DNA from: Geobacter sp.
GTDB lineage: Bacteria; Desulfobacterota; Desulfuromonadia; Geobacterales; DSM-12255
Assembly: GCA_009684525.1 (NCBI GenBank)
Contig: WKKR01000004.1
Span: 186,001-250,000 of the forward strand
DNA length: 64,000 nt
Direction of reading: 5' to 3'
Part shown: positions 1 through 10,000 of the stretch, in pieces
Numbering within the stretch: the first letter of the stretch is position 1
How the letters are laid out: each line of letters begins with the position of its first letter
Translations under genes and position numbers: made by a program
Notes under the pieces: model-generated
The model's database searches: none
Told to the model about the DNA's origin: nothing
Seen by the model: the letters and a program-made list of their open reading frames with translations, nothing else

Positions 1-967
1 CAATGACACTATTACAATTTTCACGTATTGACAATAACAGCTACAGATGCACTGTTTCTATTACGCTTTTACTGTAATCATTTTCATGGTTCCTTATACC
101 ACATAAAATTGCATTTTCTAATGTAGTCAGTCATTTCATTTATGCTGGATGCTTATATTTAATGAGAATGTTGTCTTGGGCTTTGCCCGCCAGTGTGCCA
201 TGTATGTGTCTGTTATGTGAAAACGTGCCGTTCTGCCATGAACGGCACCAAGCCGATGCTGCACCCGGACGGGCTCTCCTGCCTGTTGGCAGGCATCGAA
301 AAAAACAGCGGGGCAACCAGGGAAAATTAGAGTGACCTCCTTCCTGAGCTGTCCCGCTCTCCCTGAAACTCTCCCGGACCGGCACCAACGGCATACCGAG
401 CGGCAAAATACTGCGATACCGCGAGCTAGTACCGTCATATCAAGCAGATTGTGCATGCAGCGCTATATATGTCTATTTTGTAAAGACAATATTGCAGATT
501 GTCAGAATATTTTACACTTTCATATAAAGGCCGGATTTTACTGAATTATCGGGTGTGACAGGGATAATTTTCAGATTTAATAGAATTATTGTTATGCAAC
601 TATCCGTATTACAATAGTTTTATTTTCTAAGCCCTGTTATGTTACAGAATGTATTTACCTCACTCATCCAAACTCCCTTCCAGACAAGCCAGCAGACACA
701 TGGTAATCTCGCCACATATATTCCTTGCAAATCAAATAATTAGCATTCGCATCACTTGCTGAGCGCAGTAACAGCCTGCCTTCAGGCCATAGCCCTTTTG
801 TCGGATTATATTACACACCTTTTGCCCTAGCCTTATTTATCTAATAATTTTGATACGTTAAACAAAGGTATGTTTTTTGCTAAGAATTTATTAATACTAA
901 AGGGTCTGTCCTGAATTTTTTTCAAGTGGAATTAAGAAGACTACTCAGGAGAGAAAGGAGCACGACA
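1..967. other. AT-rich leader region without a confident gene
   Basis: Mostly AT-rich sequence with a G+C-richer island at about 180-430. Short open frames run through the island on both strands, but none has a convincing ribosome-binding site or a recognisable domain. One short frame ending at 330 is cysteine-rich, with an ATG at 238, and could be a gene remnant. The last 100 bases form the leader of the secreted protein that starts at 968. No tRNA or clear repeat was seen. Confidence 0.5.
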
Positions 968-2116
968 ATGTTGAGAATGAAATGTGTTGTGGGGATGATG
1001 AGTCTGCTGATCGTGGCATTTGCATCGCCCGGCTGGTCCGGATATGGCAGCGGGAGTGGCAGCGGTAGTGGAAGTGGTAGCGCATCAACCCTGACCCAGA
1101 GTTCATCTACGACCAGTGTCGATGAAGACTCTGACCGACCGGATTATGCAGGGACTCAGGGGAGTGAAAACAAGCCGGGGAGCGGTAACACCGAACCGGG
1201 AATCAGCATGGGCGACCTGTACGGCGATCTTTACATCATCGTCCGGGACGAGAATGGCGCGCCGATCCTGTACCAATGGGTCTGGGAAAATGGAGTGCCG
1301 GTCAGTTATTACGTCTCCGCAACCGGCTTTGTGCAGCCGATTGCCATTGCGGGGAGCCTGCCGCAATTCAACGACCTGGTCCCCCTGGACATCGAAGGTG
1401 AAATCCCCGATGCCTACGCTGCATATACCCAGGAGGTTGACTTCGGCCGTCTCAATGCTGCCAGGGCTCCGCAGGCATTCCTCGACCGGGCCTATACCGA
1501 GGCGATCAATGCCATCAATGCCGCCGATACGGTAACCACCGACCCGTCCGGGCGGCTGCTTTTGATCAATGACGGTGAGGAAAAGGCCATCGATGCACCC
1601 CGGGAAAACCTGGCACTCTACCAGAAGCTGATGAAAAACGGCTACCTCACGGGATTGACCCGGAGCGCCGCCGATCTGGGCTCCCTGGCGCATCTGCTGC
1701 CGGCTGACCCGGCGGTCGCCGAAACGCCCGACGGAAGCGACCTGCAACTGGCAGCCGCTTTTATTGCCGCTGCCGGCGACAAAACCGGTTCAGTCAATAT
1801 CGACCTGGTGGTCTACCTCAATTCCATCCTCGGCATCAACGGCACCAGCGGCACCGATTATTTCAATTTCACCGGTTTCGCCTACCAGCGACAGCACCGC
1901 CACGGCACGACCCGCGCCCAGGTCCTGCTCGGCCCCTATGCCTACCCGCAGGGAGGGATCTGCTTCACCGTCGGCTGGGTCAACATCATGGGCAAGGTCT
2001 TCGGCGAGCAGGATGCACAGGGTTTCAACGCACGGGGCTTTGCGAAAGCGAGTGACGATGCCCTGAAGATTATCGCCTACATTCACAACTGGGCAGTACC
2101 CGAATACGACGAATAA
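968..2116 (+). CDS. Secreted Gly/Ser-repeat protein of unknown function
   Basis: The predicted protein has 382 residues. The ATG at 968 is preferred over a GTG at 926 because a GAAAGGAG ribosome-binding site sits just upstream and the protein then begins with a normal Sec signal (charged start, hydrophobic MMSLLIVAFA core). The mature end is a run of Gly-Ser pairs followed by a Ser/Thr/Gly-rich low-complexity linker to about residue 75. The remaining 300 residues look globular, with acidic and aromatic patches, no cysteine pairs, no haem motifs and no family I recognise. It is probably exported to the periplasm or beyond. A terminator follows, so it appears monocistronic. The function is unknown. 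Confidence 0.75.
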   Translation: MLRMKCVVGMMSLLIVAFASPGWSGYGSGSGSGSGSGSASTLTQSSSTTSVDEDSDRPDYAGTQGSENKPGSGNTEPGISMGDLYGDLYIIVRDENGAPILYQWVWENGVPVSYYVSATGFVQPIAIAGSLPQFNDLVPLDIEGEIPDAYAAYTQEVDFGRLNAARAPQAFLDRAYTEAINAINAADTVTTDPSGRLLLINDGEEKAIDAPRENLALYQKLMKNGYLTGLTRSAADLGSLAHLLPADPAVAETPDGSDLQLAAAFIAAAGDKTGSVNIDLVVYLNSILGINGTSGTDYFNFTGFAYQRQHRHGTTRAQVLLGPYAYPQGGICFTVGWVNIMGKVFGEQDAQGFNARGFAKASDDALKIIAYIHNWAVPEYDE

Positions 2117-2138
2117 GCGGCACCGTTTCGAGCAGCTG

Positions 2139-2176
2139 AAAAGCCGGCCGGGGTTCCGTATCCCTGCCGGCTTTTT
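2139..2176 (+). terminator. Intrinsic terminator after the Gly/Ser-rich gene
   Basis: The arms AAAGCCGGC (2140-2148) and GCCGGCTTT (2166-2174) form a hairpin followed by a T tract, 23 bases after the stop codon at 2116. Confidence 0.75.
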
Positions 2177-2356
2177 CTATGCAAGCGGTCAAAAAGGAGC
2201 AACTTCCCCCGATATTCCCCACCCCCCCTCCCCGCAAAACGTATACAAACAAGACATTATACGTCACAACACTCATACTTCCTATCATACCAAGGCCTTA
2301 CAGCGCAAAAGACCTGTAAAACGCCGTTTCACAACGTTTTACGAAAAATTAGCTGC

Positions 2357-2384
2357 TTGACACCGATTCACGCAATTGTAATAT
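2357..2384 (+). promoter_or_regulatory. Candidate sigma-70 promoter for the rhodanese/porin pair
   Basis: A TTGACA box at 2357-2362 is followed after 16 bases by TAATAT at 2379-2384. Transcription would start near 2391 and leave a leader of about 120 bases before the ATG at 2514. The leader contains a small AGGCC/GGCCT hairpin followed by a short T run near 2396-2412. The assignment rests only on consensus match and position. Confidence 0.55.
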
Positions 2385-2513
2385 ATTAATTCAGTAGGCC
2401 TAATGGCCTTTTGCTCACCAATCCGCTATGGGAACATGCATCACTTGTCGCTCCCTTCCGACCATTCCGGGACGAAGGCCGAGACAGGCAAGATCACATC
2501 TGAAGGAGGCACT

Positions 2514-3776
2514 ATGTTGGAAAGGCCGAAAAAAAGGTACACAGCGGTAACGGCTACACTGTTCGGCATGCTGGCGCTGTTGGCGCTGGCAATGTGGGGA
2601 TGCGGAACCAGCGGGTACGACAACCCCAATGCCGGCATCACCACGACCCAGACCCCCACGGCCCTCATCGAGGCTGCCACGCTCAAGCAGTGGGTGGACG
2701 AGGGGAAGGTCAACAACCAGGATACGGCAACCCGTGACAAGGTCGTTGTCCTGGAGGTCACCACCTCGGCCGCCTATGCGACCTCCCACATCCCCGGCTC
2801 GCTGCTGATGAACTCCGGCGGCGAACTGACCATGACGCGCCTGGAAGGGGTCGCCCCCATCTCGACCATGATCCTCGACGGCAACACCATGGATACCCTG
2901 ATCAAGAAATCCGGCATCAATGGCAACACTACCGTCGTTTTCTCAGTCAGCAAAAACGGGAGCTGGATGAACATCGCCAGGGCCTATTTCACCTTCCGCT
3001 ATTGGGGCTTCCCCAAGGAGCGGCTGAAGGTCCTGAACGGCGGCGACAATGCCTGGGAGGACGCCGGCAACACCCTGGACGCCGTCGCCCCGACCGTGGC
3101 CGCCTCCACCTACAGCGTTCGTAGCAATGCAGCCATGCAGACCGACCTGCGCTACTCCATCGGCCAGATGATCAAGCTGGTTGACGATATCAACCTCGGC
3201 ACGGTCACCACCGCAGCGACGGGCGTCTCCATCCTCGACGTCCGCGGCGGCGCTCCGACCACCTACGTGGCCAACGCCACTGTCGACGATTTCGCCCAGT
3301 ACGGCGATGCCATTGCCGGTAAAACCACCAGGTTCAAGTCGATTGCCGACCTGACGACCCGCCTGACCGCCATGGGGGTCACCAGCGCCAAGAGCCGGAC
3401 CTATGTCTACTGCGCCTCCGGCATGCGCGCCGCCGTCCCCTTCTTTGTCCTCGACGGCGTCATGGGCTGGCCGGTCACCATGTATGACGGCTCCTGGAAC
3501 CAGTGGAGCGCCTATACCACGGCCAATCTTCCCAACAGTGCCACCGCTGCCTGGCGCATCGACACCAACACCAGCGGCACGACGCTCCCCCGCACCACCG
3601 GTTCCTCCCTGACCGGCACCCTGACCCTCGATCCGGCTTCGAGCATCATGTACACCTCCATCACCGACCCCCGCGCCAACCAGATCCTGAACGACGACGT
3701 CAACTACTTCAATGCGGGCACGACAACGACTACTTCCTCCGGCGGATCGTCGGGCGGCTCCTCATCGGGATGCTGA
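2514..3776 (+). CDS. extH: Tandem rhodanese-like lipoprotein (ExtH-like)
   Basis: The predicted protein has 420 residues. The start at 2514 is chosen because AAGGAGG lies just upstream and the protein then opens with a lipoprotein-like signal ending in AMWGCG; the cysteine is the probable lipidation site. Two rhodanese-like domains follow. In the first (about residues 60-190) the active-site position reads FSVSKNGS, so the catalytic cysteine is missing. The second (about 215-345) has YCASGMRA, a normal CxxGxR sulfurtransferase loop. The C-terminus is a Ser/Gly-rich tail ending in Cys. A porin gene follows 56 bases later. This rhodanese-lipoprotein plus porin pairing matches ExtH/ExtI of Geobacter sulfurreducens, linked to selenite and tellurite handling. 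The family call is good, exact orthology less so. Confidence 0.7.
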   Translation: MLERPKKRYTAVTATLFGMLALLALAMWGCGTSGYDNPNAGITTTQTPTALIEAATLKQWVDEGKVNNQDTATRDKVVVLEVTTSAAYATSHIPGSLLMNSGGELTMTRLEGVAPISTMILDGNTMDTLIKKSGINGNTTVVFSVSKNGSWMNIARAYFTFRYWGFPKERLKVLNGGDNAWEDAGNTLDAVAPTVAASTYSVRSNAAMQTDLRYSIGQMIKLVDDINLGTVTTAATGVSILDVRGGAPTTYVANATVDDFAQYGDAIAGKTTRFKSIADLTTRLTAMGVTSAKSRTYVYCASGMRAAVPFFVLDGVMGWPVTMYDGSWNQWSAYTTANLPNSATAAWRIDTNTSGTTLPRTTGSSLTGTLTLDPASSIMYTSITDPRANQILNDDVNYFNAGTTTTTSSGGSSGGSSSGC

Positions 3777-3832
3777 TGCAGCTGCAGAACCTGAAATCGT
3801 TCATTAATTCCATTCCAGATAAAGGAGACATC

Positions 3833-5038
3833 ATGAAACGTACGACCTCCGTCATGCTCGGCACCCTGCTCGTCGGCACGGCTCTCTGGTGCGGCCCGGC
3901 CTTTGCCGGCCCCCAGATGACGTTCGGCCCCAACGATGAGGGGATGCTCCAGCTCGACTACAAGGGACAGTTCCAGATGGCAGTCCGTGACAACGGCTCG
4001 GGAGCCGACCAGAACGGCGAGACCATGTCGTTCAACTTCCGCCGCAACCGCCTGGCCCTGATGGGCGCCTACGGCGACATGTTCACCCTCTACGTCCAGA
4101 CCGAGTACGTCGATTCCCAGAATCTCTCCCTCCCCTTCCAGGTGAGCGAGAACAGGGCAAACAAGGAATTCACCATCCTGGATGCGGCGCTCCGTTTCAA
4201 TTTCCACGACTCCTTCAAGGTGACGGCCGGCAAGTTCAAGTACAACTTCACCCGTGAAAACCTGGATGCCTGCGAAACCCCGCTCACCCTGGACCGCTCG
4301 CTGTTCATCCGCGCCAACGAGAGCACCAGGGACACCGGCGTGGCCGTATGGGGCAACTTCCTCGACGGCATGTTCCAGTACCGGGCAGACGTGATGGAAG
4401 GGCGCACCGCAACCGACGCTTCAGCTCCGCAGCCCCAGTCCAGCTACCGCTACGGCGTGCGCGGCCACATCTCCCTGCTCGACCCGGAAAAGGACTACGG
4501 CTACAAAGGGACCTACCTGGGCAAGAAAAAGGTCCTGACCATCGGCGGCGCCTATCAGTATGAGCCGCGAGTCGCCTATTCGGACACCGTGGCCAAGACC
4601 GGCGAAAAGAACTACCATGGCTACACCGCCGATATCTTCTTCGAGTACCCGGTTGAAGCGATCGGTACGGTCACGGCCTCCATGGCCTATGAGGATGCGG
4701 ACTTCGGCGACGCCTACAAGGGAGCCAACCCCGATCCGGTCGCCTTCGGCCTCAACGGCCAGAAGAACGGCTGGTACGCGAAGGCCGGCTATATGCTCCC
4801 CAACCTGCCGCTGCAGTTCTTCGGCCGCTATGAGAAGTGGTCCTTTGCCAATCTGCAGCTGAACGGCGTCGATGCCTTCAACCAGAAGATCGACTGGTAC
4901 GGCATGGGCGCCAACTACTACTTCCGCGACCAGAACCTGAAGCTCACCTTCGAATACTCCAAGACCGATTTCGCTGTCGAAAACAGCGAGAGCAAGGACT
5001 TCAACATGTTCGTAACGGCACTGCAGGTGATTTTCTAG
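3833..5038 (+). CDS. extI: Outer-membrane porin, ExtI-like
   Basis: The predicted protein has 401 residues. A longer frame exists upstream, but the ATG at 3833 has an AAAGGAGA ribosome-binding site and gives a clear signal peptide (MKRTTSVMLGTLLVGTALW, cleavage after PAFA). The mature protein shows alternating polar/aromatic beta-strand patterning throughout and ends in ALQVIF, a C-terminal phenylalanine typical of outer-membrane barrels. It resembles phosphate-selective-porin O/P-type barrels. Next to the rhodanese lipoprotein it fits ExtI, a porin-like channel implicated in oxyanion uptake in Geobacter. No Ext cytochrome genes follow here, so it may act only as an uptake channel. Confidence 0.75.
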   Translation: MKRTTSVMLGTLLVGTALWCGPAFAGPQMTFGPNDEGMLQLDYKGQFQMAVRDNGSGADQNGETMSFNFRRNRLALMGAYGDMFTLYVQTEYVDSQNLSLPFQVSENRANKEFTILDAALRFNFHDSFKVTAGKFKYNFTRENLDACETPLTLDRSLFIRANESTRDTGVAVWGNFLDGMFQYRADVMEGRTATDASAPQPQSSYRYGVRGHISLLDPEKDYGYKGTYLGKKKVLTIGGAYQYEPRVAYSDTVAKTGEKNYHGYTADIFFEYPVEAIGTVTASMAYEDADFGDAYKGANPDPVAFGLNGQKNGWYAKAGYMLPNLPLQFFGRYEKWSFANLQLNGVDAFNQKIDWYGMGANYYFRDQNLKLTFEYSKTDFAVENSESKDFNMFVTALQVIF

Positions 5039-5094
5039 TCACCGGCAGCAGCACCTGTCTGCAACGGCAGGCAGGCTCACAACAGCGCAGCACA

Positions 5095-5134
5095 AAAAAC
5101 GGCGCTTTCATCCACGGATGGAAGCGCCGTTTTT
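5095..5134. terminator. Bidirectional terminator between the porin gene and recD
   Basis: A nearly perfect 19-bp stem (AAAAACGGCGCTTTCATCC and its complement, with one mismatch) has a very short loop, an A tract on one side and a T tract on the other. It can stop transcription arriving from the porin (+) and from recD (-), which converge here. Confidence 0.85.
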
Positions 5135-5152
5135 CATGTATGGCAGGGGATC

Positions 5153-7084
5153 TTACCCTCCCTCGCCCCAAAGCCGTTCGCGCAGGCCGGAGCTGCGGCT
5201 GACCCGGCGGGAGACCGCGGCGATGAAGGCTGCCGGATCGCCCCAGATCTCCACCCTCCTCTTGGCGCGGGTGATGGCGGTGTAGACCAGCTCGCGGGTG
5301 AGAAGCTCCGGAGCGCCGGGGGGGAGGAGCAGGAGCAGGGTGTCGAACTCGCTCCCCTGGCTCTTGTGGACGGTCATGGCAAAGACCGTCTCGTGCGGCG
5401 GAAGCCGCAGCGGCGAGAGATGCCGCACCCCGCCGTCGGGAGCGGGAAACCAGGCTGCCACGCCCTCCCCGGCCGGTCCGGTGGCGATCACGCCGATGTC
5501 GCCGTTGAAGAGGCGCAGCTGGTGGTCGTTGCGGGTCACCAGGAGCGGTCGGTGGCCGTACCAGGGGGACCCGGCAACATGGCGGCCGGCAAGCCCCAGG
5601 GCTCGCTCGGCAAGCGTGTTCAGCGCTGCAACACCATACGGTCCCTGGCGGAAGGGGGAGAGGAGCCGGAAGGCGGAGAGCCGCTCCAGACAGGCAGCCG
5701 GGTCAACGGCGGCCAGGTAGTCGCAATAGCCCTCTGCAAGCCGCTCCTTGAGGAGTGCAGCCAGCCCGGCCGGAGGCGGCAGGTCGCGCCAGCCGATGTC
5801 GCCATGCCCACCCGCACGCATGAGCTCAAGCGCTGCCTCGCCCTCCCCTTCGTTCACCAGCCGGCTCAGGGCAGCGATCCCGCTGGCAGCGGCAAAGCGG
5901 TGGCTGGTCTTGAGCGTCACCACCGCATCGCACAGGGGTGGCGCAGCCGCAACCGTTACGGGCAGGGTTATTCCAGCCGATGCGGCGGATGCGGCAGCCT
6001 CTGGAGAGAATCGTTCCAGGAAAGCGGGATGGCAGATATCGCCGAGCACCGCGCCCGCCTCCACCGAGGCGAGCTGGTCCCGGTCGCCGAGCAGGATCAG
6101 CCGGCACTCCGGCGCCAGGGCGTCCAGCAGCCTGGCCATCAGCGGCAGGTCGACCATGGAGGCCTCGTCCACCACCACCACCTCGAAGGGAAGCGGGTTG
6201 CCGCCATGGTGGCGGAAGGAGACCGATCCGGGAACGGCGCCGAGCAGGCGATGGATGGTCGATGCCTCGGCAGGGATGCGCGCCGCGGTCTCCGCTGCCA
6301 GGGGAAGCCGCTCCCGGGCCTGGGAGACCGCCTCCTTGAGCCGGCCGGCCGCCTTGCCGGTGGGGGCGGCCAGGGCGATCCGAAGCGGCCGGTCGCCGGA
6401 GAGCTCCGAAAGGAGCGCCAGCACCTTCACCACCGTGGTGGTCTTGCCGGTCCCCGGTCCGCCGGCAATGACCGCGAGGGAGCGGGTGACGGCCATCCAG
6501 GCGGCGACACGCTGCCAGTCAGGGCCGGTATCCGGCCGTTGCGGCGGGAAGAGCAGATCGAGCCCGCGGCAGAGCCCTGCCGGGTCGAAATCGGGATGCA
6601 CGGTCAAGGCCCGTTCCTGCAACCGGTCCGCCAGTTCCTTTTCGTAGCGCCAGTAGCGGTGGAGATAGAGCCGGTTGCTCCGGTCCAGCACCAGCGGTGC
6701 CGTCTCTCCGGGCGTCCCGACCACGGCGAAACGCCGCAGTTCCTCCCCCCACTCCCCGGCATCCTGCCACGGCTCCCCCTTCTTCGCAACGTTCCAGTCA
6801 AAGGCCAGCTGTCCCGTTCCCTGAGCCTCGGGACCGGGTCTGCTGTTGTCGGGGAGACTGTCGGGGATGGCTGCCTGCCGCGCCGCAGCCTCTGCCGCCT
6901 CGCCGGCTACAGCCTGCAGGTCCAGGCAGACGCTGCCGTCGGCGGTGGCCCTGCTTACCAGGGCCGCGGCCAGCCAGAGCGAGCGGGAGCCCCCCCCTGC
7001 CAGCCGGCAGACGAATCCGGCAAAGGCCCGGTCGAGCGAGCCGAGTTCAAGGGAGATGGCCTCCCGCACCCCGTTATCCGCCAT
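5153..7084 (-). CDS. recD: Exodeoxyribonuclease V alpha subunit RecD
   Basis: The predicted protein has 643 residues. It is the fast 5'-3' helicase subunit of RecBCD, which processes double-strand breaks and loads recombinase. Visible motifs are Walker A GGPGTGKTTTV (about residue 215), Walker B VVVDEASMVD (about 315), the GDRDQL motif III, and C-terminal FAMTVHKSQGSEF and VYTAITRAKRRVEIWG, all typical of RecD superfamily 1B helicases. The N-terminal 170 residues form the RecB-contacting region. The ATG at 7084 overlaps the end of recB by 11 bases, so it is translationally coupled and is the last gene of the recC-recB-recD operon. Confidence 0.95.
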   Translation of the reverse strand: MADNGVREAISLELGSLDRAFAGFVCRLAGGGSRSLWLAAALVSRATADGSVCLDLQAVAGEAAEAAARQAAIPDSLPDNSRPGPEAQGTGQLAFDWNVAKKGEPWQDAGEWGEELRRFAVVGTPGETAPLVLDRSNRLYLHRYWRYEKELADRLQERALTVHPDFDPAGLCRGLDLLFPPQRPDTGPDWQRVAAWMAVTRSLAVIAGGPGTGKTTTVVKVLALLSELSGDRPLRIALAAPTGKAAGRLKEAVSQARERLPLAAETAARIPAEASTIHRLLGAVPGSVSFRHHGGNPLPFEVVVVDEASMVDLPLMARLLDALAPECRLILLGDRDQLASVEAGAVLGDICHPAFLERFSPEAAASAASAGITLPVTVAAAPPLCDAVVTLKTSHRFAAASGIAALSRLVNEGEGEAALELMRAGGHGDIGWRDLPPPAGLAALLKERLAEGYCDYLAAVDPAACLERLSAFRLLSPFRQGPYGVAALNTLAERALGLAGRHVAGSPWYGHRPLLVTRNDHQLRLFNGDIGVIATGPAGEGVAAWFPAPDGGVRHLSPLRLPPHETVFAMTVHKSQGSEFDTLLLLLPPGAPELLTRELVYTAITRAKRRVEIWGDPAAFIAAVSRRVSRSSGLRERLWGEGG

Positions 7085-10000
7085 GCCCCACCTCCGTCCG
7101 GTCCGTCAGGCAGGCGGAGAGCGCCTCGACCAGCACGCGCTCCGGCCGGGCAGAGAAGACCCCCTGACCGGGCGTTGCAGCATCGACCCCCCGCAGGAAG
7201 AGGTAGAAGACCCCGCCGAAATGGCGGTCGTAGTCGTAGCCGGCCATGCGGCTTTCGAGCCAGCGGTGCAGGGCCACGACATAGAGGTGATACTGGAGGG
7301 TGTAGTATTCCTGCTCCATCGCCTCGTTAAGCCGCGCCGGGGAATAATCGGCAGGCTGCCCCCCCAGGTAGTTGGACTTCCAGTCGATGAGGAAATAACG
7401 CCCATCCAGACAGAAGACCAGGTCGATGAACCCGCGCAGCATCCCCCGAACCCGGCCGAAGCCGAGCTCGTCGAGCAGGTCGGGGAAGCGGCCGTCTTTC
7501 CCGTGACTGCGAAAGACCCGGGCCAGGTCGCCGCTCTCCAGCGGCGCCAGGGGGAGCATGAATTCCAGCTCCGGCTGCCACCCGCCCCGCCCCAGCCTCT
7601 CCAGGCGCAGCTCCGGCCGGTCCGCCGCCAGGGGGGCGCGCACCACCTGCCCGATCATCCGGGCCACCGCGACCTCCCACTCCGTGGAGAGGCCATGACG
7701 GGCAAGCTGCTCCCTGACCAGCTGCCGCACCTCTGCCTGATCGAAGGCGGCAAAGTCGACCCGCTCCAGCACGGCATGGAGGCAGGTGCCGGGAACCGCG
7801 CCACGGGGGAAGGAGAAGATATCGTCAAACGCCGGGGCCGGCCGTTCCGCGGGCCGGTCGCTGCCGGGAGCTGCCGCATCCCGGTCCGGCAGCTCCATGG
7901 CGTGGGGCTTGCCAGAAACCAGGCCGGTGAAGCTGGTGACCCGCCAGGAACGGTCGATCACCCCGTGGAATTCGCGCGCCGCCATGGGGGTGCCGGCCTC
8001 AGGCGGGGCAGCGGGGAGCTGCACCGCGCCGGCAGGGGGTTCGCACAGGGCAATCGCCCTCCCTGCCCCTGCAGCGAGCCGCAGCAATAGGGTCTCCTGT
8101 TCCGTGGCGCTTTCCGCTATCGACCCCTGGCCGGAGAGCGGCTCATCGCCGGCCGGGGCGGGCCGGAAGAGAAGCCAGGCCAGGGCCGACTCCTCCGCAC
8201 CGCGGAATCCGCCCCAGATCAGGTAACAGCGCTCCTTGGCCCTGGTGACCGCCACGTAGAGGAGCCGCAGGTCCTCGGCAAACCGTTCCTCCCTGGCACG
8301 GAGCCGATGGTCGTCGAGCTGCGTGGAACCGAGATCGAGCACCATCCGGTCGTTGTCGTGAAAGAGCGCGGTCCCCTCGTCGCGCACCCCTTCCCAGGCA
8401 AAGGGGCAGAAGACCACCGGGTATTCGAGCCCCTTGCTCCGGTGCACCGTGACCAGCTGGACGCAGCTCTCGTCCGTTTCCAGGCGGAGCTGGTACTCGT
8501 CGATCTCCGGCTGCTCGGCGACCCGCTCCGCCAGCCAGGCGACCAGGCCTTCCAACCCCAGCTCCCCCTCCAGCTCGGCATGGTGCAGAAGCTCCAGCAG
8601 GTGGAGGATGTTGGTGAGCCGTCGTTCGCCGTCAGAATGGGCCAGGAGCCGGGGACGGACCCCTTCGCCCGCCAGGAGCTCCGTGGCCATGGCCATGACC
8701 CCCTGTAGCGCCCAAGTGTCGTGGTAACCGCGAATCCGCTCCAGCAGGCCGGCCCAGGCGGTCGAATCCTCGTCCTCAACTGCCAGCATGGCGGCGGTCC
8801 AGCCGAGAAGGTCGGTGGCCAGTGCCCCCCGCAGGCGCGGCTCGTTGCCCGGTCCGGCAATCGCCGACAGCACCCGCCAGAGCTCCAGGGCCTCGGCCGA
8901 GCTGAACAGGCTCTCGGTGCCGTGCAGCACGCTGGGCACCCCCACCCGTTGCAGCGCCTGCTGCACCAGCCGCCCCTGGTAGTTCTTCCGCACCAGCACG
9001 GCAATGTCGCCGGCTCGCAGCGGCCGGTCCGCCAACATCGCCTCGCCGCTCCCCCCCAGCCGGATCAGCCGCGCCACCTCGGCAGCCACGTCGCGGGCGA
9101 TCATCTGCTCGGCAACCGACTTGGCCGGGTGGCCGTCCCCTGCGCAGCCGTAGTTCCAGAGCACAAAGGGGGGGTCGGCCGGGAACAGGTGCTGCTGCTG
9201 GCGCTCGCTCCCCGGTGTCACCCGCCGGTAACCGATCTCGGGGAGGAGGAAGGGGTGGGCCCCGCCGAACAGCGTATTGACGGCATCGAGCAGGCCGGGG
9301 GACGAGCGCCAGTTGCGCAGCAGGGTAAATCCGTTCTCCGTGGCCACCCGGCGCGCCGCGGCCAGGTAGGCATGGAGGTCGGCCCCGCGGAAGCTGTAGA
9401 TCGCCTGCTTGGGATCGCCGATGAAGAGGAGCGGCACACCGCCGTCGCCGAAGAGGCCGGCGAAGATGGCGTACTGCAGCGGATCGGTATCCTGGAACTC
9501 ATCCACCAGCACCGCCCGATAGCGGCTCTTCACCCGCTCGGCCAGCCCCCTGGCGCCGCCTCCGGCAACGACCGCCTCATGGAGGGAGGAGAGCAGGTCA
9601 TCGTAGGAGCGGAGGTTGCGCCGAACCTTGCGCAGGCCGAGTTCCTCCCGTGCATTCCGGAGCAGTCCCGCCCTGAGCGCCAGGAGGTTGCGGTCATACT
9701 GGGCAGAAAGCCGTCCGGCAGTTGCCAGGAGCTCTTCGCAGCAATCGAAGAACGGGTGTACTGGCGGGGCCTGCCCCTTTTTGCAGCCGGCAGCAAGCCC
9801 TTCCGGGGTGAATTTCTCCAGCTTGTCCGGGATATCCAGGGGGTCGCTGCCGGCAAAATACCGCTCCAGGCCGGCGACCCAAGCGGGGACGGAGGTGAGC
9901 CGGTAGGCGGTACGGCTCAGGGACGGGCTCTCCATCAGGAGGGCCGTTACCTCGCCGGCTGCCGCGGTCCACTCCCCGGCGGCGCGGCGGAAGAGATCGC

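Noticed and set aside
136-544. Small frames on both strands in the opening region
   Set aside because: No ribosome-binding site or family resemblance; the region may hold gene debris but a real gene is not supported.
1030-1085. Regular short repeats suggesting a CRISPR-like or regulatory array
   Set aside because: The repeats are the in-frame Gly-Ser codons of a secreted protein, with no spacers.
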